The translations under genes were made by a program, and so were the position numbers. Positions 10,848 through 62,078 of a DNA stretch of 64,000 bases are shown here, one piece after another. Each line of letters begins with the position of its first letter. Positions within the stretch are counted from its first letter, which is position 1. Source of the DNA: Hyperoodon ampullatus (taxonomy: Eukaryota; Chordata; Mammalia; Artiodactyla; Ziphiidae). Below the pieces are notes generated by a model. It made no database searches and was not told the origin of the DNA. It saw only the letters and a program-made list of their open reading frames with translations. Location: positions 78,085,983-78,149,982 of the forward strand of contig OX457071.1 in NCBI GenBank assembly GCA_949752795.1, read 5' to 3'.

Positions 10848-11077
10848 TAATTAATTAATTTATTTATTTAGCTGCACTGGGTCTTAGTTGCGGCACGTGG
10901 GATCTTCATTGCTGTGTGTGGGGTCTTTAGTTATGGCATGTGGAATCTTTTAGTTGTGGCATGCGGGCTCTTAGTTGCAGCATGCACGTGGGATCTAGTT
11001 CCCTGACCGGGGATCGAACCCCGTCCCCCTGCATTGAGACTGTGGAGTCTTAACCACTGGACCAACAGGGAAGTCCC
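10848..11077 (-). mobile_element. tRNA-derived SINE, older type
   Basis: Antisense copy ending ACCAACAGGGAAGTCCC with tRNA-like GGGATCGAACCCCGTCCCC; flanks share CTGCCTGNNTTTT. Confidence 0.85.
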
Positions 11078-11089
11078 CTGCCTGATTTT

Positions 11090-12130
11090 TTAAGTTGAAG
11101 TATAGTTGATCTATAATATTATATTCATTTCAGGTGTATGACATAGTGATTCAATATTATTATACATTATACTCCATTTAAAGTTATTACAAAATAATGA
11201 TTATATTCCCTGTGCTGTATGATATATCTTTGTTGCTTATTTATTTAATTTATTATTTTTTTGCGGTACACGGGCCTCTCACTGTTGTGGCCTCTCCCGT
11301 TGCGGAGCACAGGCTCCGGACGCGCAGGCTCAGCGGCCATGGCTCACGGGCCCAGCCGCTCCGTGGCATGTGGGATCTTCCCGGAAGCGGGGCACGAACC
11401 CACGTCCCCTGCATCGGCAGGCGGACTCTCAACCACTGTGCCACCAGGGAAGCCCCTTATTTATTTTATACACAGTAGTTTGCTCCTCTTAATCCCCTAC
11501 CCTTATCCTGCCCCTCCCCCCTTCCCTTTCCATATTGGTAACCACTAGTTGATTCTCTATATCTGAGTTTATTTGTTTTGTTATCTTCATTCGTTTTATT
11601 TTTTACATTCCACATATAAGTGGAAACACAGTATTTGCCTTTCTCTGTCTGAATTATTTCACTGAGTATAATACCCTCCAGGCCCATCCGCGTTGTTGGA
11701 ATTGGCAGAATTTTATTATTTTTTATGGCCCAGTAGTATTCCATTGTATACATGCACCACACCTTCTTTATCCATTTGTCTGTTGATGGACACTTTGGTT
11801 GCTTCCACGTTTTGGCTATTGTAAATAGTGCTGCTATGAACACCGGGGTGCATGTATGTTTTCCAAGTAACGTTTATATTTTCTTCTGATAAAGATCAAG
11901 CAGTGAAATCCACTGCTGGATCATATGTCAACTCTATTTTTAGTTTTTTAAGGAACCTCCATACTGTTCTCCATAATGGCCGTATCAATTTACATTCCCA
12001 CCAACAGTGTAGGAGGGTTCCCTTTTCTCCACACCCTCTCCAGCATGTTATTTGTAGACTTTTCGATGATGGCCATTCTGATTGGTGTGAGGTGATACCT
12101 TGTTGTGGTTTTGATTTGCAAAAACTGCTT
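11090..12130 (-). mobile_element. 5'-truncated antisense L1, interrupted by a SINE
   Basis: L1 3' UTR and the C-terminal end of ORF2 read antisense (CTTTATCCATTTGTCTGTTG, GGAACCTCCATACTGTTCTC); decayed. The SINE at 11247-11455 splits it. Confidence 0.75.
11247..11455 (-). mobile_element. CHR SINE inside the antisense L1
   Basis: Flanked by CTTATTTATTT at 11236-11246 and 11456-11466. Confidence 0.93.
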
Positions 12131-12602
12131 GACTTTTGATGAGGAGTGCATTTCTCTATGTCCAGAGGCTTTCATTTGGGCCAGATTCCACACTAAAATT
12201 TGGGTTTATAAAGGAGGCAGGTTTCTACTGAGAGGACAGCTGGTGTGGTGCATGCGTGACCCACGCTGTCTCTCTCCACAGGCCTGGGTGCCCCCCAGCC
12301 ACCTTGGGTGTTTCTGCTCAAGGCAACCACATCCCTCTTTAAAAATTCCACCAAAAAAAGAGAAGATGCTTTGGGCTATTATCTCAAGGTGAGCTTTCTG
12401 ACCAAGCACACAACCACCTGGAGGCCAAGGAGAAGTGCTGTGCAGAGAGCAGTCCGACATCAACGGCGAGCCACGTTGGGAACCCAGCTGAGAGTGGGGT
12501 CATCTCCTAGCTTGTCTGTTGGGTTGCATATTCTAAGGACCCAGACAGAAGGCTTAGTGGCCTCTTGTTTTGCCTGGGTTATGACTCTCAGCTTTCTGCA
12601 AC

Positions 12603-14864
12603 ATGGCTGAGATGTGCGATGCGAACTGCTCAGCTGGCCTGTCGGATGAAGGAACACCCCTTGCAAATGTTATTGATGACTGTGTTTATGAACATACCCT
12701 GACAGGAGAAAATGCATTTTTTGTGGGAGATGTTGGAAAGACTGTGAAGAAACGCAGTCAGTGGCAGAACAAAGTGGCTCCGATAAAGCCATCCTACGTG
12801 GTTAACTGCCACTCCACTCCAGCTGTACTCGAGATCTTGGCAGCTCTTGGATCTGGACTTGCTTTGTTCCAGTAAAACTGACATGGCTGCAGTGCAAGAA
12901 TTGGGTGTATCCCCAGAAAACATAATTTACACAAGTACTTGCAAGCAGGCATCTCAGATAAAGTATGCAGCAAAAGCTGGAGTGAATATCAAGACATGTG
13001 ACGATGCAGTCAAATTGAAGAAAACTGCACACCATCACCCAAATGCCAAGACCGTATTTCATTAGGTTCACTTGGTTCATCTGTCCTGGCTCTGGGGGTG
13101 CCGGCAACACCCACACACCTCTGCACTCCGCAGGCTCCATGTGCTGCTGCTGCTGATGCAGAGCAGCCGGGCCATCTCCTTCCGCTTCCCTCAGGGCCTG
13201 ACTACCTGTGGCAGCAGAAGGTAGTACTGGAGGTGAACGCGGTAACGGGAAGTGTGCCACTACCCTGAAGATCAGCAGGCATGTTTTTGGAATATGCTAA
13301 GGAACTGGATGTCTAAATCACTGGGGTTAAGGGGACTTCCCTGGTGGTCCAGTGGCTAAGACTCTGCGCTCCCAATGCAGGGGGCCTGGGTTCAATCCCT
13401 GGTCGGGGAACTAGATCCCACATGCCACAACTAAGAGTTTGCACGCTGCAACTGAAGATCCTGCACAGCCAAAAAATTAAAATTAAATTAAATTAAAATA
13501 AATAAATAAAAGTAAATGAGATAATATAAAAAAAAATTGGGGTTAAATTTCACGTTTCAAGGGTCTGCAAAGAATCTCAAGTATACGCCCATGCTCTATC
13601 AGATGCCCAGTGTGTGTGACATGGGTGGAGAACTTGGCTCCACGATGAACATGTTAGACGTTGGTGGGGACGTCACAGGAGCAAACTTCAGCTGGAAGAG
13701 GTTAATCATGTTGCCAGCTCTTTGCTTGATGCCCACTTTCCTGAAGGATCTGGCGTTAAGATAACTTCAGGACCTGGAAGATACTGTGTGTCTTCTGCAT
13801 TTACATTTGCTGTTAACATAATTGCAAGGAAAGTTGTTGAAAATGATACATTTTTCTCTGGAATAGAAAAACCAGAAGTGATGAACCAGCCTTCATGTAT
13901 TATATGAATGATGTTGTTTATGGTTATGTTGCAAGTAAACTGTCTAAGGATTTAAATACCACCCCATTCACAAGAAATACAAGGAAGATGTTTACAAGCA
14001 GCCCTTGTGGTCCATCCTGTGATGAGGTTGATCAAATCGTGGAAAACTCACTACTTCTTGTACGTGGGAGACTGGCTTTTCTCTGATAACATGGGAGCAA
14101 ATTCTTTCCGTGAACCATCTGCTTTTAATGATTTTTCACAGGCCAGCCATTTATTACATCATGTTGTTCAGTGACTGGCATGAGACGCAGGATGCTGGAA
14201 TCACATCAGACACAACGACGAAAGCTTCTTTTTGTGCCTTCGCTCACTCGGCTGAGGCTACAAGACGGCTTCTCCACTGAAGCTTAAACAGGTGTTAACA
14301 CTTCTTTAGATCTGAAGTTGCAGGGGAAGCTTCTCTGGTCTACGTTCCACTGTGGAAAAAATGTGAACAATCTTATTCTGTTAATTCTCTTGGAAACAAA
14401 ACTATTAGTAATAGGTATTTGGAACCAGATGAAATCAGCTTTCGTCTATAATTCACTGGGGGTAATTGGCAGATTTAGGTAATGTATCCAGATTTAAACT
14501 TACCAGTTTGCCCCACCCCTTAAGCATTTAAAATAAAATATGCAACAAAATGGATGACTGAGGGGCAACGGAAGCCCATTAACTGGGTTCCCCATTAAAC
14601 CATTTACATACAAGTAGTACACAGTTTTATATTAAGGGTTCATGTTAAAAAGTCTGTAAAGTTAATGTCTTTCACTCAGATATATCAAATGTCAGTGGAA
14701 GAACAGTGTGACTTCAGTAGATATGTTTAGTGTATATAGAATGCGTAAATTTAAGCTTTGAACTGTACTTTAATAAATGCAAAACTGCCTCATAGTATTT
14801 GTTGTATTTGACCTAATGTAACCTTTGTATGACTGCAATAAATTTTGCATAGAGTAAAAAAAAA
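12603..14864 (+). pseudogene. AZIN1: Processed pseudogene of AZIN1 (antizyme inhibitor 1)
   Basis: An intronless copy of AZIN1, the catalytically dead ornithine-decarboxylase homologue that sequesters antizyme. Recognisable blocks run in order: [80 protein letters not shown], then the native C-terminal stop at 14285-14287, a ~550-nt 3' UTR, an AATAAA at 14837-14842 and a short A-tail at 14856-14864. The frame is broken several times (for example near 12860 and 13062) and a SINE interrupts it at 13331-13537. Part of the leader may extend left of 12603. Lack of introns plus the A-tail indicates L1-mediated retrotransposition; it is non-functional as a protein gene. Confidence 0.88.
13331..13537 (+). 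mobile_element. tRNA-derived SINE inside the AZIN1 pseudogene
   Basis: Begins GGGACTTCCCTGGTGGTCCA and ends in an AT-rich tail. It is flanked by the 9-bp duplication TGGGGTTAA at 13322-13330 and 13538-13546, proving insertion after the pseudogene formed. Confidence 0.88.
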
Positions 14865-15129
14865 TTACACTTCAGGTTTTCTGAGATTATGAATGTTTTT
14901 GTAGTCATTTTGAATCTCACCACACCAGACTGAATATTGAGAAATCTATTTCTATTGCTAAAGTAGTCTTTTGTCCCTCACTAGTTTGCTGCCCATTTTC
15001 TGAAATAATAATAAGACTACTTATTTTCATAGTATCTCTGGACAATCCTTTGTCTATAATATCATTGACAAACCAAAATATTTACTATAAAACCTCTAAT
15101 ACATTAAGCACTTGATATGAAATACTTAC

Positions 15130-15331
15130 CAGAGCTGCCTGCCTTTTGATCAGGAGTTGGTGCGGTGTCCAGTGACTTACAGGGATCGTAATTCTTTACG
15201 TCCACCAGTCTCCTTTCTTTGATAGATTCCCTCATAAAATCTGGGTTTGCAATATAAAAATGGTTCTTTTGGATAGACTTCAGTTGATAATGGCTCAGAA
15301 CATCAGCATTGTCTAAGATTACATGTGTACA
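15130..15331 (-). pseudogene. PARP4: PARP4 second coding exon (BRCT domain), probable gene remnant
   Basis: On the minus strand a TTTTTTCTTAG acceptor is followed by 202 nt of open frame and a GTAAGT donor. The 67 codons (CVHVILDNADVLSHYQ... to ...DPCKSLDTAPTPDQKAGSS) match the N-terminal BRCT region of PARP4, the vault-particle poly(ADP-ribose) polymerase, along their whole length, with no stop or frameshift. Splice signals are intact. The signature BRCT tryptophan is replaced: human DFIWKSI corresponds here to DFMRESI, a TGG to AGG change. The first coding exon expected upstream (between 15332 and the CpG island at 18.0 kb) was not found, and nothing downstream of the next small exon is present before MPHOSPH8. 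I call it a remnant because of this context; alone it would pass as a working exon. Confidence 0.8.
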
Positions 15332-16199
15332 CTAAGAAAAAATCAATTCATTATGCATTAGTTAAAACCAAAATTTAAATAAATTATTTGTACCTGTTTC
15401 TCACCCCATTTGTAATAATTTTTTTTCAGATTTCTAAAACTCTTATGAATGACAATTTCTAGTTACATAAAAGTTTAAAAAGATCAACAGAGTATGGATA
15501 TGGATACACCATAATTGATTTACCATCTAACCACCTCGCCGTAAGAAGTAAAAATTGAAGTCCAAAGTTATTAGACCCAGGCCTGCAAGTGCAGGGCCTG
15601 CCCTGTAGGCTGCTCTCCCCTCTGTGGGTCATTGGTGGGGCTGGCCCAGCCTGCCCCATCCTGGACCATAGCCCTGGGGTTTGCCTACAGGGAGCCTGAT
15701 TTGCTCTGTGAAGCACATTCAACTCCAGCTGGGTGCTGGCTGCTTCTCTGGTATTTAATAGTTTGCCTCTGAATATCAGAAACAGAATGTCCCAGTTTAC
15801 CTACATTTTAGGCAGAATTGTATATTCTTCCCTTACACGGCTTTGCTCACTCACCTGACTCACCATTTCTGTGGATGGATGAATAATTCATGCCTGTTCT
15901 CAGTTCATTTTCTGGGTAGAGAATGACAACATGGTCTCTCATTTTTAGAAACTCTCACATACCGTGAGTGCAATCTTTTTGGACATTATTTTCCAATGTA
16001 CATAAACATCTGAAATGTGCACACCAGCTACTATAACAAAGGAAGCAGTTTGATATGTGACGGTGAGGAATGATCTCTCAGATAAATCGTGAAGTGGAAA
16101 AGCAAGTGCAGACCGTTTGTCTGCTGTGCTGCATCTGTGGCTGAAACAGAGCTGTGTGCTTATGTGTGTTGTCTGCGCAGAGAGCAGCTCCAGAACTGG
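15332..16199. other. PARP4 remnant intron, no recognised feature
   Basis: Searched by eye on the minus strand for the PARP4 first coding exon without success; the region is unique, AT-rich DNA. Confidence 0.4.
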
Positions 16200-16480
16200 T
16201 CTGGGCAGATCCTGGTCTGGGCAGATCCCACGTGCCGCGGAGCAACTAAGCCCGTGCACCATGACTACTGAGCCTGCACTCTAGAGCCCATGAGCCACAA
16301 CTACTGAGCCCGTGTGCCACAACTACTGAAGCCCACGCGCCTAGAGCCTGTGCTCCACAACAAGAGAAGCCACCGCAATGAGAAGCCTGCACACTGCAAC
16401 GAAGAGTAGCCCCTGCTCGCCACAACTAGAGAAAGCCCATGCAGAGCAATGAAGACCCAACGCGGCCAAAAATAAATAAA

Positions 16481-16520
<40 letters not shown>
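16200..16520 (+). mobile_element. CHR-1-type SINE, 5'-truncated, with (GTAA)n tail
   Basis: The tRNA-like head is missing: the element begins near TGGTCTGGGCAGATCC, a phrase present twice in a row (16198-16228). The tail expands into ~10 copies of AAGT at 16481-16520. Confidence 0.85.
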
Positions 16521-16529
16521 TGTATATAT

Positions 16530-17202
16530 ATAAAAAAAGAAACAATAAACTAATGAATGGTGAGATACCGGGTTTAATTCACAGTAGCTCTTTGTCAGTC
16601 TTTGAACATGGAGTCTGTTCTAGCAGCTTGTCCACAGTAAGCTGGTGTTTCCTGAAGGGCAGTGGGTCCCACTGGTTTAAGGAGGGTCAGCGAGCAGGTG
16701 TCCCTCTCCAAACGGCCTCTTAACCCTTGACCGCCGGGTTCCCCTGGCTGTAGTCCCACCCTAGGCCCTTGCTGGGCAGTAGTGCCCACGTGAGGCCCTA
16801 AATGCCATCTGTGTGCAGACAACCCCCAGGGTAGGGCAGAAGGTCCGCTGTGTCCCAGCACGTCCCCGACATGCAGAGCCCCCTCCTGGACAGCCACCGC
16901 CGGGGCTCCGTCCTGGGCTTCGGCCCTCGACTGCCCCTCCACCCCGGGGAGCCAGGCCCTGTCCCCATCCCTTTGGCCCCGGCCCTCTGCCCAGCAGCGG
17001 AGTCCTGTCTCCCATCTCTGCCCCTCATTTCTTCTCCACACTGAAGCATGAGCAACCTTTTTCTTATTTTGAAAATTATGTTTCAAATGAAATTCAAATT
17101 TCCTATCATGGTTCAAGGCCTGGCCTCTCCCCAGCCTCATTCTGGCTGAGATGGCTTTTTCTTCAGGTTGGCAAAACCCTCAGGGCATTGACAGTGGGGG
17201 GC
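16530..17202. other. GC-rich spacer, no recognised gene
   Basis: Overlapping frames up to 181 codons (16595-17140 minus) are proline/arginine/glycine-rich with no recognisable motif or splice pattern; I read them as chance frames. Confidence 0.4.
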
Positions 17203-17646
17203 TGTAATAGGAAAGAACCTTCTGTATTCTATTACAAGTGAATCACTAAAGGGATGTTGCCTGTAAGCTTAAGTTATACACAATGGCCCATCTCTGGGAA
17301 CCCTGTCTGCCAGGTAATGAGCATTAAGCTAAAATACCTTTGTTTAGCCTCCTGACCAGGCTCACCTGTGAATGACTGACTGCAAGGAGGAAGAAATTAA
17401 CCCATCCCCTCCAGAGGCTGATGGGAACCAGGAGATGTTTGACTTTACTGCCCTTTGAGTATAAGAGGAGCCTGAATTCTAACTGAATTCTAACTCAGGC
17501 GAGATGGTTCTTTAGGGGCACAAGCCCACCATCTTCTCGGTCTGCTGGCTTTCAGAATACAGTCGTTAGTCCTTGCCCCACGTACCGCTCTCTCGATTAT
17601 TGGGCTCTCCTGCGGCGCAAGCAATACAAGCTTGGACTTGGTAACA
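17203..17646 (+). mobile_element. Solo LTR of an ungulate-type endogenous retrovirus (ERV1-like)
   Basis: A ~445-bp unit starts TGTAATAGGAAAGAACC and ends GGTAACA. It has a TATA-like GAGTATAAGAGG near 17455, an A/T-rich AATACA in the poly(A) signal position near 17560, and the downstream CTCTCGATTATTGG seen in ungulate ERV LTRs. No internal viral sequence follows. A clean target-site duplication was not found, so the exact edges are approximate. Confidence 0.6.
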
Positions 17647-18039
17647 GTGGTTCGTTTCTTACACTGTACCGGTTGTTAAAAATAGCACTTCATTTGATTT
17701 CTTTACATATTTATTTAAACAGACACAAAGCCTGGGTGTGTACACAACGGTAACTTGCGGTGTCTGCATCTGCAGTGGCAATTAAGAAATCGGTTTTCGA
17801 GTTTTGCACTTTAGTGTTCAAAACAGAACTAGGTTTATTTTAATAAAAAATAAAAAAAAATTAGGCTTTATTACCTAATGGGCAAAGAGCCAACTACGCA
17901 TTAGGCAGAAAAGACGAGCGATAGCTACTTTAGGAGTGACTCCATCACAAGGTTACCTTTGACTCATCAGAGAGTGTGGCCGACTGTCCTTTTTTTCTTT
18001 TACTTGGTCACTCGTGGCAAAGAAGACAAAAACAAAAGA

Positions 18040-18800
18040 CACACGGAACTAGACAGACGCCCCCGCCCCAACCGCGAGAGCGCCAGCCGAAGTTTTGAAA
18101 GGCAGGGGAGGGACTCTGTCTGTCCCGGAAGTTCTCTCCGGGAGCTGTTTCCCCCCGCCTCTCCGCCCGCCGCCACCACCCCTTGCCCGAGCCCGGGCGG
18201 AAGACTCCGGGCCGTGAGCGCCTAGTAACGTGGAACGCTGGGTCGCCGGGAGTGGTAGTTTACGTGAGTCCGGCTACGCGCTCTCGCAAGCGCAGAGGGG
18301 CAGGTGGGAACTACATTTCCCACGAGCCCTCGGGCCTGGGCGGAGCCAAGCTGGCCGCGGAGGCTGTGGCGGGTGGTTTGTAAAGGTAGCGGCGGAGACG
18401 ACGACGGCTCGGGCCCTGGTGTGAGTGGACTGAGAGGCCGGGGCCGCGGAGCGGGACTTCATGGCGGGGGTGGGGTGGGGAGGACCGGAGCAGCTGGTGT
18501 GTTCGTCGCCCTGCGTCCACGAGGGGCGGCGGGGCGCGCGGGGAGCGGCGCCGGGCGGCGGGGGGAGCTCTGGGTCAGTGTCGGGCCTGCTAGCGCTGTT
18601 CCGCGGCGGCTTCTAGCGGGCTCCCTCCGCTTGTGGTTTCGGCTGCACTCTGAGCTGCTGCGCGAGGAGCGCGTCTGTGCGTCACCTTCCTGCTGGTCTG
18701 GGCCGGTCTCCCTGCCGGCAGGTGCGGTCTTGCAAAGCTTCGGGTTTGAAAGCTTTGCTGTGGGTTGGTGGCTTTCAAGGACGTGTACTTTGGGAGACCG
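18040..18800. promoter_or_regulatory. CpG island, CENPJ/PARP4 bidirectional promoter
   Basis: A CpG-dense, GC-rich stretch with no TATA box lies between the minus-strand PARP4 exons and the plus-strand CENPJ exons. It contains a perfect ACTACATTTCCCA at 18310-18322, the ZNF143/THAP11-type motif typical of bidirectional promoters, and a near-match in the opposite orientation at 18248-18259. The head-to-head gene order fits a shared promoter. Start sites cannot be placed from sequence alone. Confidence 0.7.
18325..18420 (+). other. CENPJ: Putative non-coding first exon of CENPJ
   Basis: The segment just downstream of the ZNF143-like motif ends at a strong donor, GT|GTGAGT, with the intron starting at 18421. 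This is the best plus-strand donor in the CpG island and would splice to the acceptor at 22059. The 5' boundary is a guess and there is no transcript evidence, so both the donor choice and the start may be wrong. Confidence 0.4.
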
Positions 18801-19919
18801 GTAAGTCACGTTCCTAAGCGACCAGTTACTTCTCAAGGCCTGAGGGAGGCTTTGAATTGTTTGCGTCTACGTTTTCCGCCTCGCGAGGTAGAGAATTTAT
18901 CCCCCCCGCCCCGCTGCTTTAAAGAATGTTTACGTGGCAGTCTTTGGAGGTTTCAAGGCTGTCCGTTCGTTTCAAACAGATTTTGATATCAGGAAGATCT
19001 GAGTCCACCTGCTAATAATCCTTTCTAGGCATTTTGCTGCGTATGCGCCCTTTACTAAGGCCTTAGCATCAATACTAAGTAACAGGTTAAGGTGGAATTG
19101 TATTTCTGTGCGTCATGCCGACAGTAAATATACCTCTAGGGTCATAGTGATGAAGCTGAAAAGAAGCAGGGGAGGTTTCTTTTTTACGTGGGCGAGAGAT
19201 GTGTTACCGAAAGTGAGTTCCGGATGCTCCTGCTCAAAAGCCAGTGAAGAGGCAAGGCTGGTGGAAAGGAGAGTTTGCTTTCTTTTGGGTGCCGGGAGCG
19301 GGGAGGGCGACTCCTGCCCAAAGGCCGACTCCCCTCCCCCGCCCTCCCCGGCGACAGTCGACAGTCGTGGGTCAAGAGCTGTTATAGGCGGCGGGAGAGG
19401 CCCACGTGGAAGCAGCGCAGGCAGCTCGGACAGGCATCTTGAAGCTGGTCATGCGGTGCTCTGGCCAGCGTCATCTTGACTGTTTTAAGTAGTTAATCTT
19501 AGGTTCCAAAGTCGGTTTGTTCCCGTTTTCTTGAGCCCAGTTCTTAGAATTGCGGCAGCTTATGTCATGGCTACAGTTAATGTCGTTCACTTCTCCCACC
19601 TGATGGGGGTTTCATTATCTACAAGACATCCCACCGGAGACGGCTCAGGATATTAGCTACAACCCTTGAGAAGGAGCTAAAGTGCCTTGCCTTTGCTTAA
19701 TGACTAAACTATTATTGTTTTGTCCTGTTTGACTGCTTTTCTTTGCTTCTGCATTTTCTCACTTCTCTGGTTAAACTTATTCTTTGGCTAAAATTTTTTC
19801 CACAGACAAAAAGGCAGGCTGAGGACATGGGGGGCACGGACCATAGGGTCCTGCTGAGTTTTAGATGCAGACGTCTGAGTGCTGCATCATGAGAACATGG
19901 AGTAAGAGATATCCAGTAA
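18801..19919. other. CENPJ intron 1, start; no recognised feature
   Basis: GC content declines away from the CpG island. One GCCCACGTGG E-box near 19399; frames here are short. Confidence 0.4.
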
Positions 19920-19933
19920 AGTGCCTTAATCTT

Positions 19934-20061
19934 TTTTTTTTTTTTTTTTGGCCACACCATGTGGCTTGCCAGATCTTAGTTCCTCAACCAGGGATCGAAC
20001 CCTGGGCCCTTGGCAGTGAGAGTGCAGAGTCCTAACCACTGGACTGCCAGGGAATTCTCAG
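19934..20061 (-). mobile_element. Short tRNA-derived SINE
   Basis: Antisense copy (poly-T then GGCCACACCATGTGGC ... ACTGCCAGGGAATTC) flanked by AGTGCCTTAATCTT at 19920-19933 and 20062-20075. Confidence 0.92.
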
Positions 20062-20079
20062 AGTGCCTTAATCTTAAGT

Positions 20080-20330
20080 GTACAGCCTAAACATATATAC
20101 CAGTGTAGTCACCACCCAGATTAAGAACATCCCTATCATCCCTGAAGGCAGAAACCCCTTCCCAGGCAATACCAGCTTCCTAGACAACCATGATTCTGAC
20201 TTCTGGACCTGTGAATATATTTTGCCAATTCTCAAACTCCATACTAAATGGAATCACACAGTATTCGTGTCAGACTTTGATTCAACTTTTCTCATCCATG
20301 TCGTTGCCTATAGCAGTAGGGTTTTTTTTT
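20080..20330. repeat. Old LINE-like fragment
   Basis: TACCAGTGTAGTCACCACCC, then AACATCCCTATCATCCC, and later TGGAATCACACAGTATTCGT are phrases shared with ancient L1-derived repeats; family and edges unclear. Confidence 0.4.
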
Positions 20331-20339
20331 TTAATGCCG

Positions 20340-22059
20340 TAATAGCTGTGGTTCTCAAAGTGTGATACCAGTGAGAAAACAAATCACACTGCCATTTTTG
20401 TTTTGTTTTATCCCCAGTTTTCTCCATTTCAGTTAATGGCAACTCTGTTCTTCCAGTTGTTTAGCCAGAGAATTTTCAGGAATGAAGGAGAGGATCCCAG
20501 GACACTCTGTAGGTTGTGGTAGACAGTAAAGGAGTGGTAGGTTATATAGTCTGATCATACGAGGTTCAAAATTGGGGACTTTGATGGTAGAGGAAGGGAG
20601 AATAGTCCAGGTCTAAAAAAGAACAATAAAGAAGATACGTATTCCAAGGGTATGGGTTCCATAGGAGGAAGTTTTCTCAGGAAGGTGAGAGAAGAGGTTA
20701 AGAATAATAGATTTTGCTCGTGACGCACGGTGAGTGTTTGGCATTGGGATACTTGGGACACGGAGACAGGATAAGCACGTGCGTGGAGGTTAGCGTGGCA
20801 GGGATGAAGGGCGCTGACATACATAGATTCCCAAACATGAAGACGTGAACCCTGGAGGAGTCAAGGTGGATAGTGGTGATGGGCTGTGCGAACTGGTGGT
20901 TTTCGGGAGGAATGGGGCATTGGTGGGGGCTTCCTGCAGACGGGAGTCATGAAGTGTGGATGACTGGGTCTTATTCTGCCCCTCATAGCTGCACCACATG
21001 CACCTCTTCCACCGGGTCCTTAGCTTTTGCTCTAAGTGAGGCCTTTCTGTCCACCGCGTCTAAACTTGCAGTCTCCTACCCCCACATGGCTTTTGTGTGT
21101 ATTTTCCCCACTAGCCTCTGAGTTATTAACTGCTGTCTACCCAGTGCCTACAACAGTACTGGGCACAGAGTAAGAACACAGTAAATGTTAGTTGCTTATC
21201 TGTTGCACAGTCACAGAGTTAAACTAGGAATTTGGTTGTTTTAGAGTATGATTCATACAGCATAGCTGTCCCGTGCTGTGAACCAATGAAATTTTTATTG
21301 TTGCACATTGAATGAACACAACTGAAGTATTTTCAACAATATAACCTTAGTTCTGATTTATTTTTAACTTACTTTTAGCAAACATTTATCAAGTTTCTTC
21401 TATCTCCCAGGGATGGATGGTGCTAGACAGTGGGGAATATACAGATACCTTCAAGGAACCCACAGCTTGGTAGGTTATGAACACAGAAGCGAACTACCAC
21501 TAATAATGAGATGACTGCCGAAGTAGTGATGTCAGAGACCTCTAGGAATGCAGATGAGAGACTGCCTGGTGGGCAAGGGATTATGAGGGAGGAGGGGAGT
21601 AACGGACAGCAGCAGACAGTGCCAGGGGAGGCCATGGGGTGGCGGTGACGTCTGTTCCGGGACCAGGGAGAACACGGGCTCCCCGTATTGGGCAAAGAAG
21701 CAGTACTGGACTGGGGCCAGACGCATGCAAGTGGTCAAAGTGGATATTGACAGTGGCCTGTTTTTCCTTTGGTAATCAAGTCACTTAGAAGATGCTTTAG
21801 CACCCTTAGTTTTTGGTCAACTGATTGAGCACTTGTGTAAATTCATCAGTAACTGATTAAATCAGAAGGGAACTTTGAGTTTTGATCCCCTCAATTTGGA
21901 TATTTTAAAGACGTTTTAAAAATATGTAACTTATTGCCCGATTGCTTTGCTAGTTAAAGTCTTTCCTGTAAGAAATATTCAGTAGGTTTTTGTGCTGGGT
22001 TGAGGTTTGGGTTGAATAGCTTTAACTAATCATTTTTGTTGGCTGTCTTGTTTCTACAG
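20340..22059. other. CENPJ intron 1, unique sequence
   Basis: Weak MIR-like phrase AGTACTGGGCACAGAGTAAG at 21153; otherwise nothing recognised before the acceptor at 22059. Confidence 0.4.
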
Positions 22060-62042
<39,983 letters not shown>

Positions 62043-62078
62043 GTAGGTTTTGTCACGTTGGGGAGATGCTAAATATTT

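Noticed and set aside
17959..18520. Frames in the CENPJ CpG island as a novel protein
   Set aside because: Short, GC-driven, on both strands, and located in the inferred promoter and 5' UTR.
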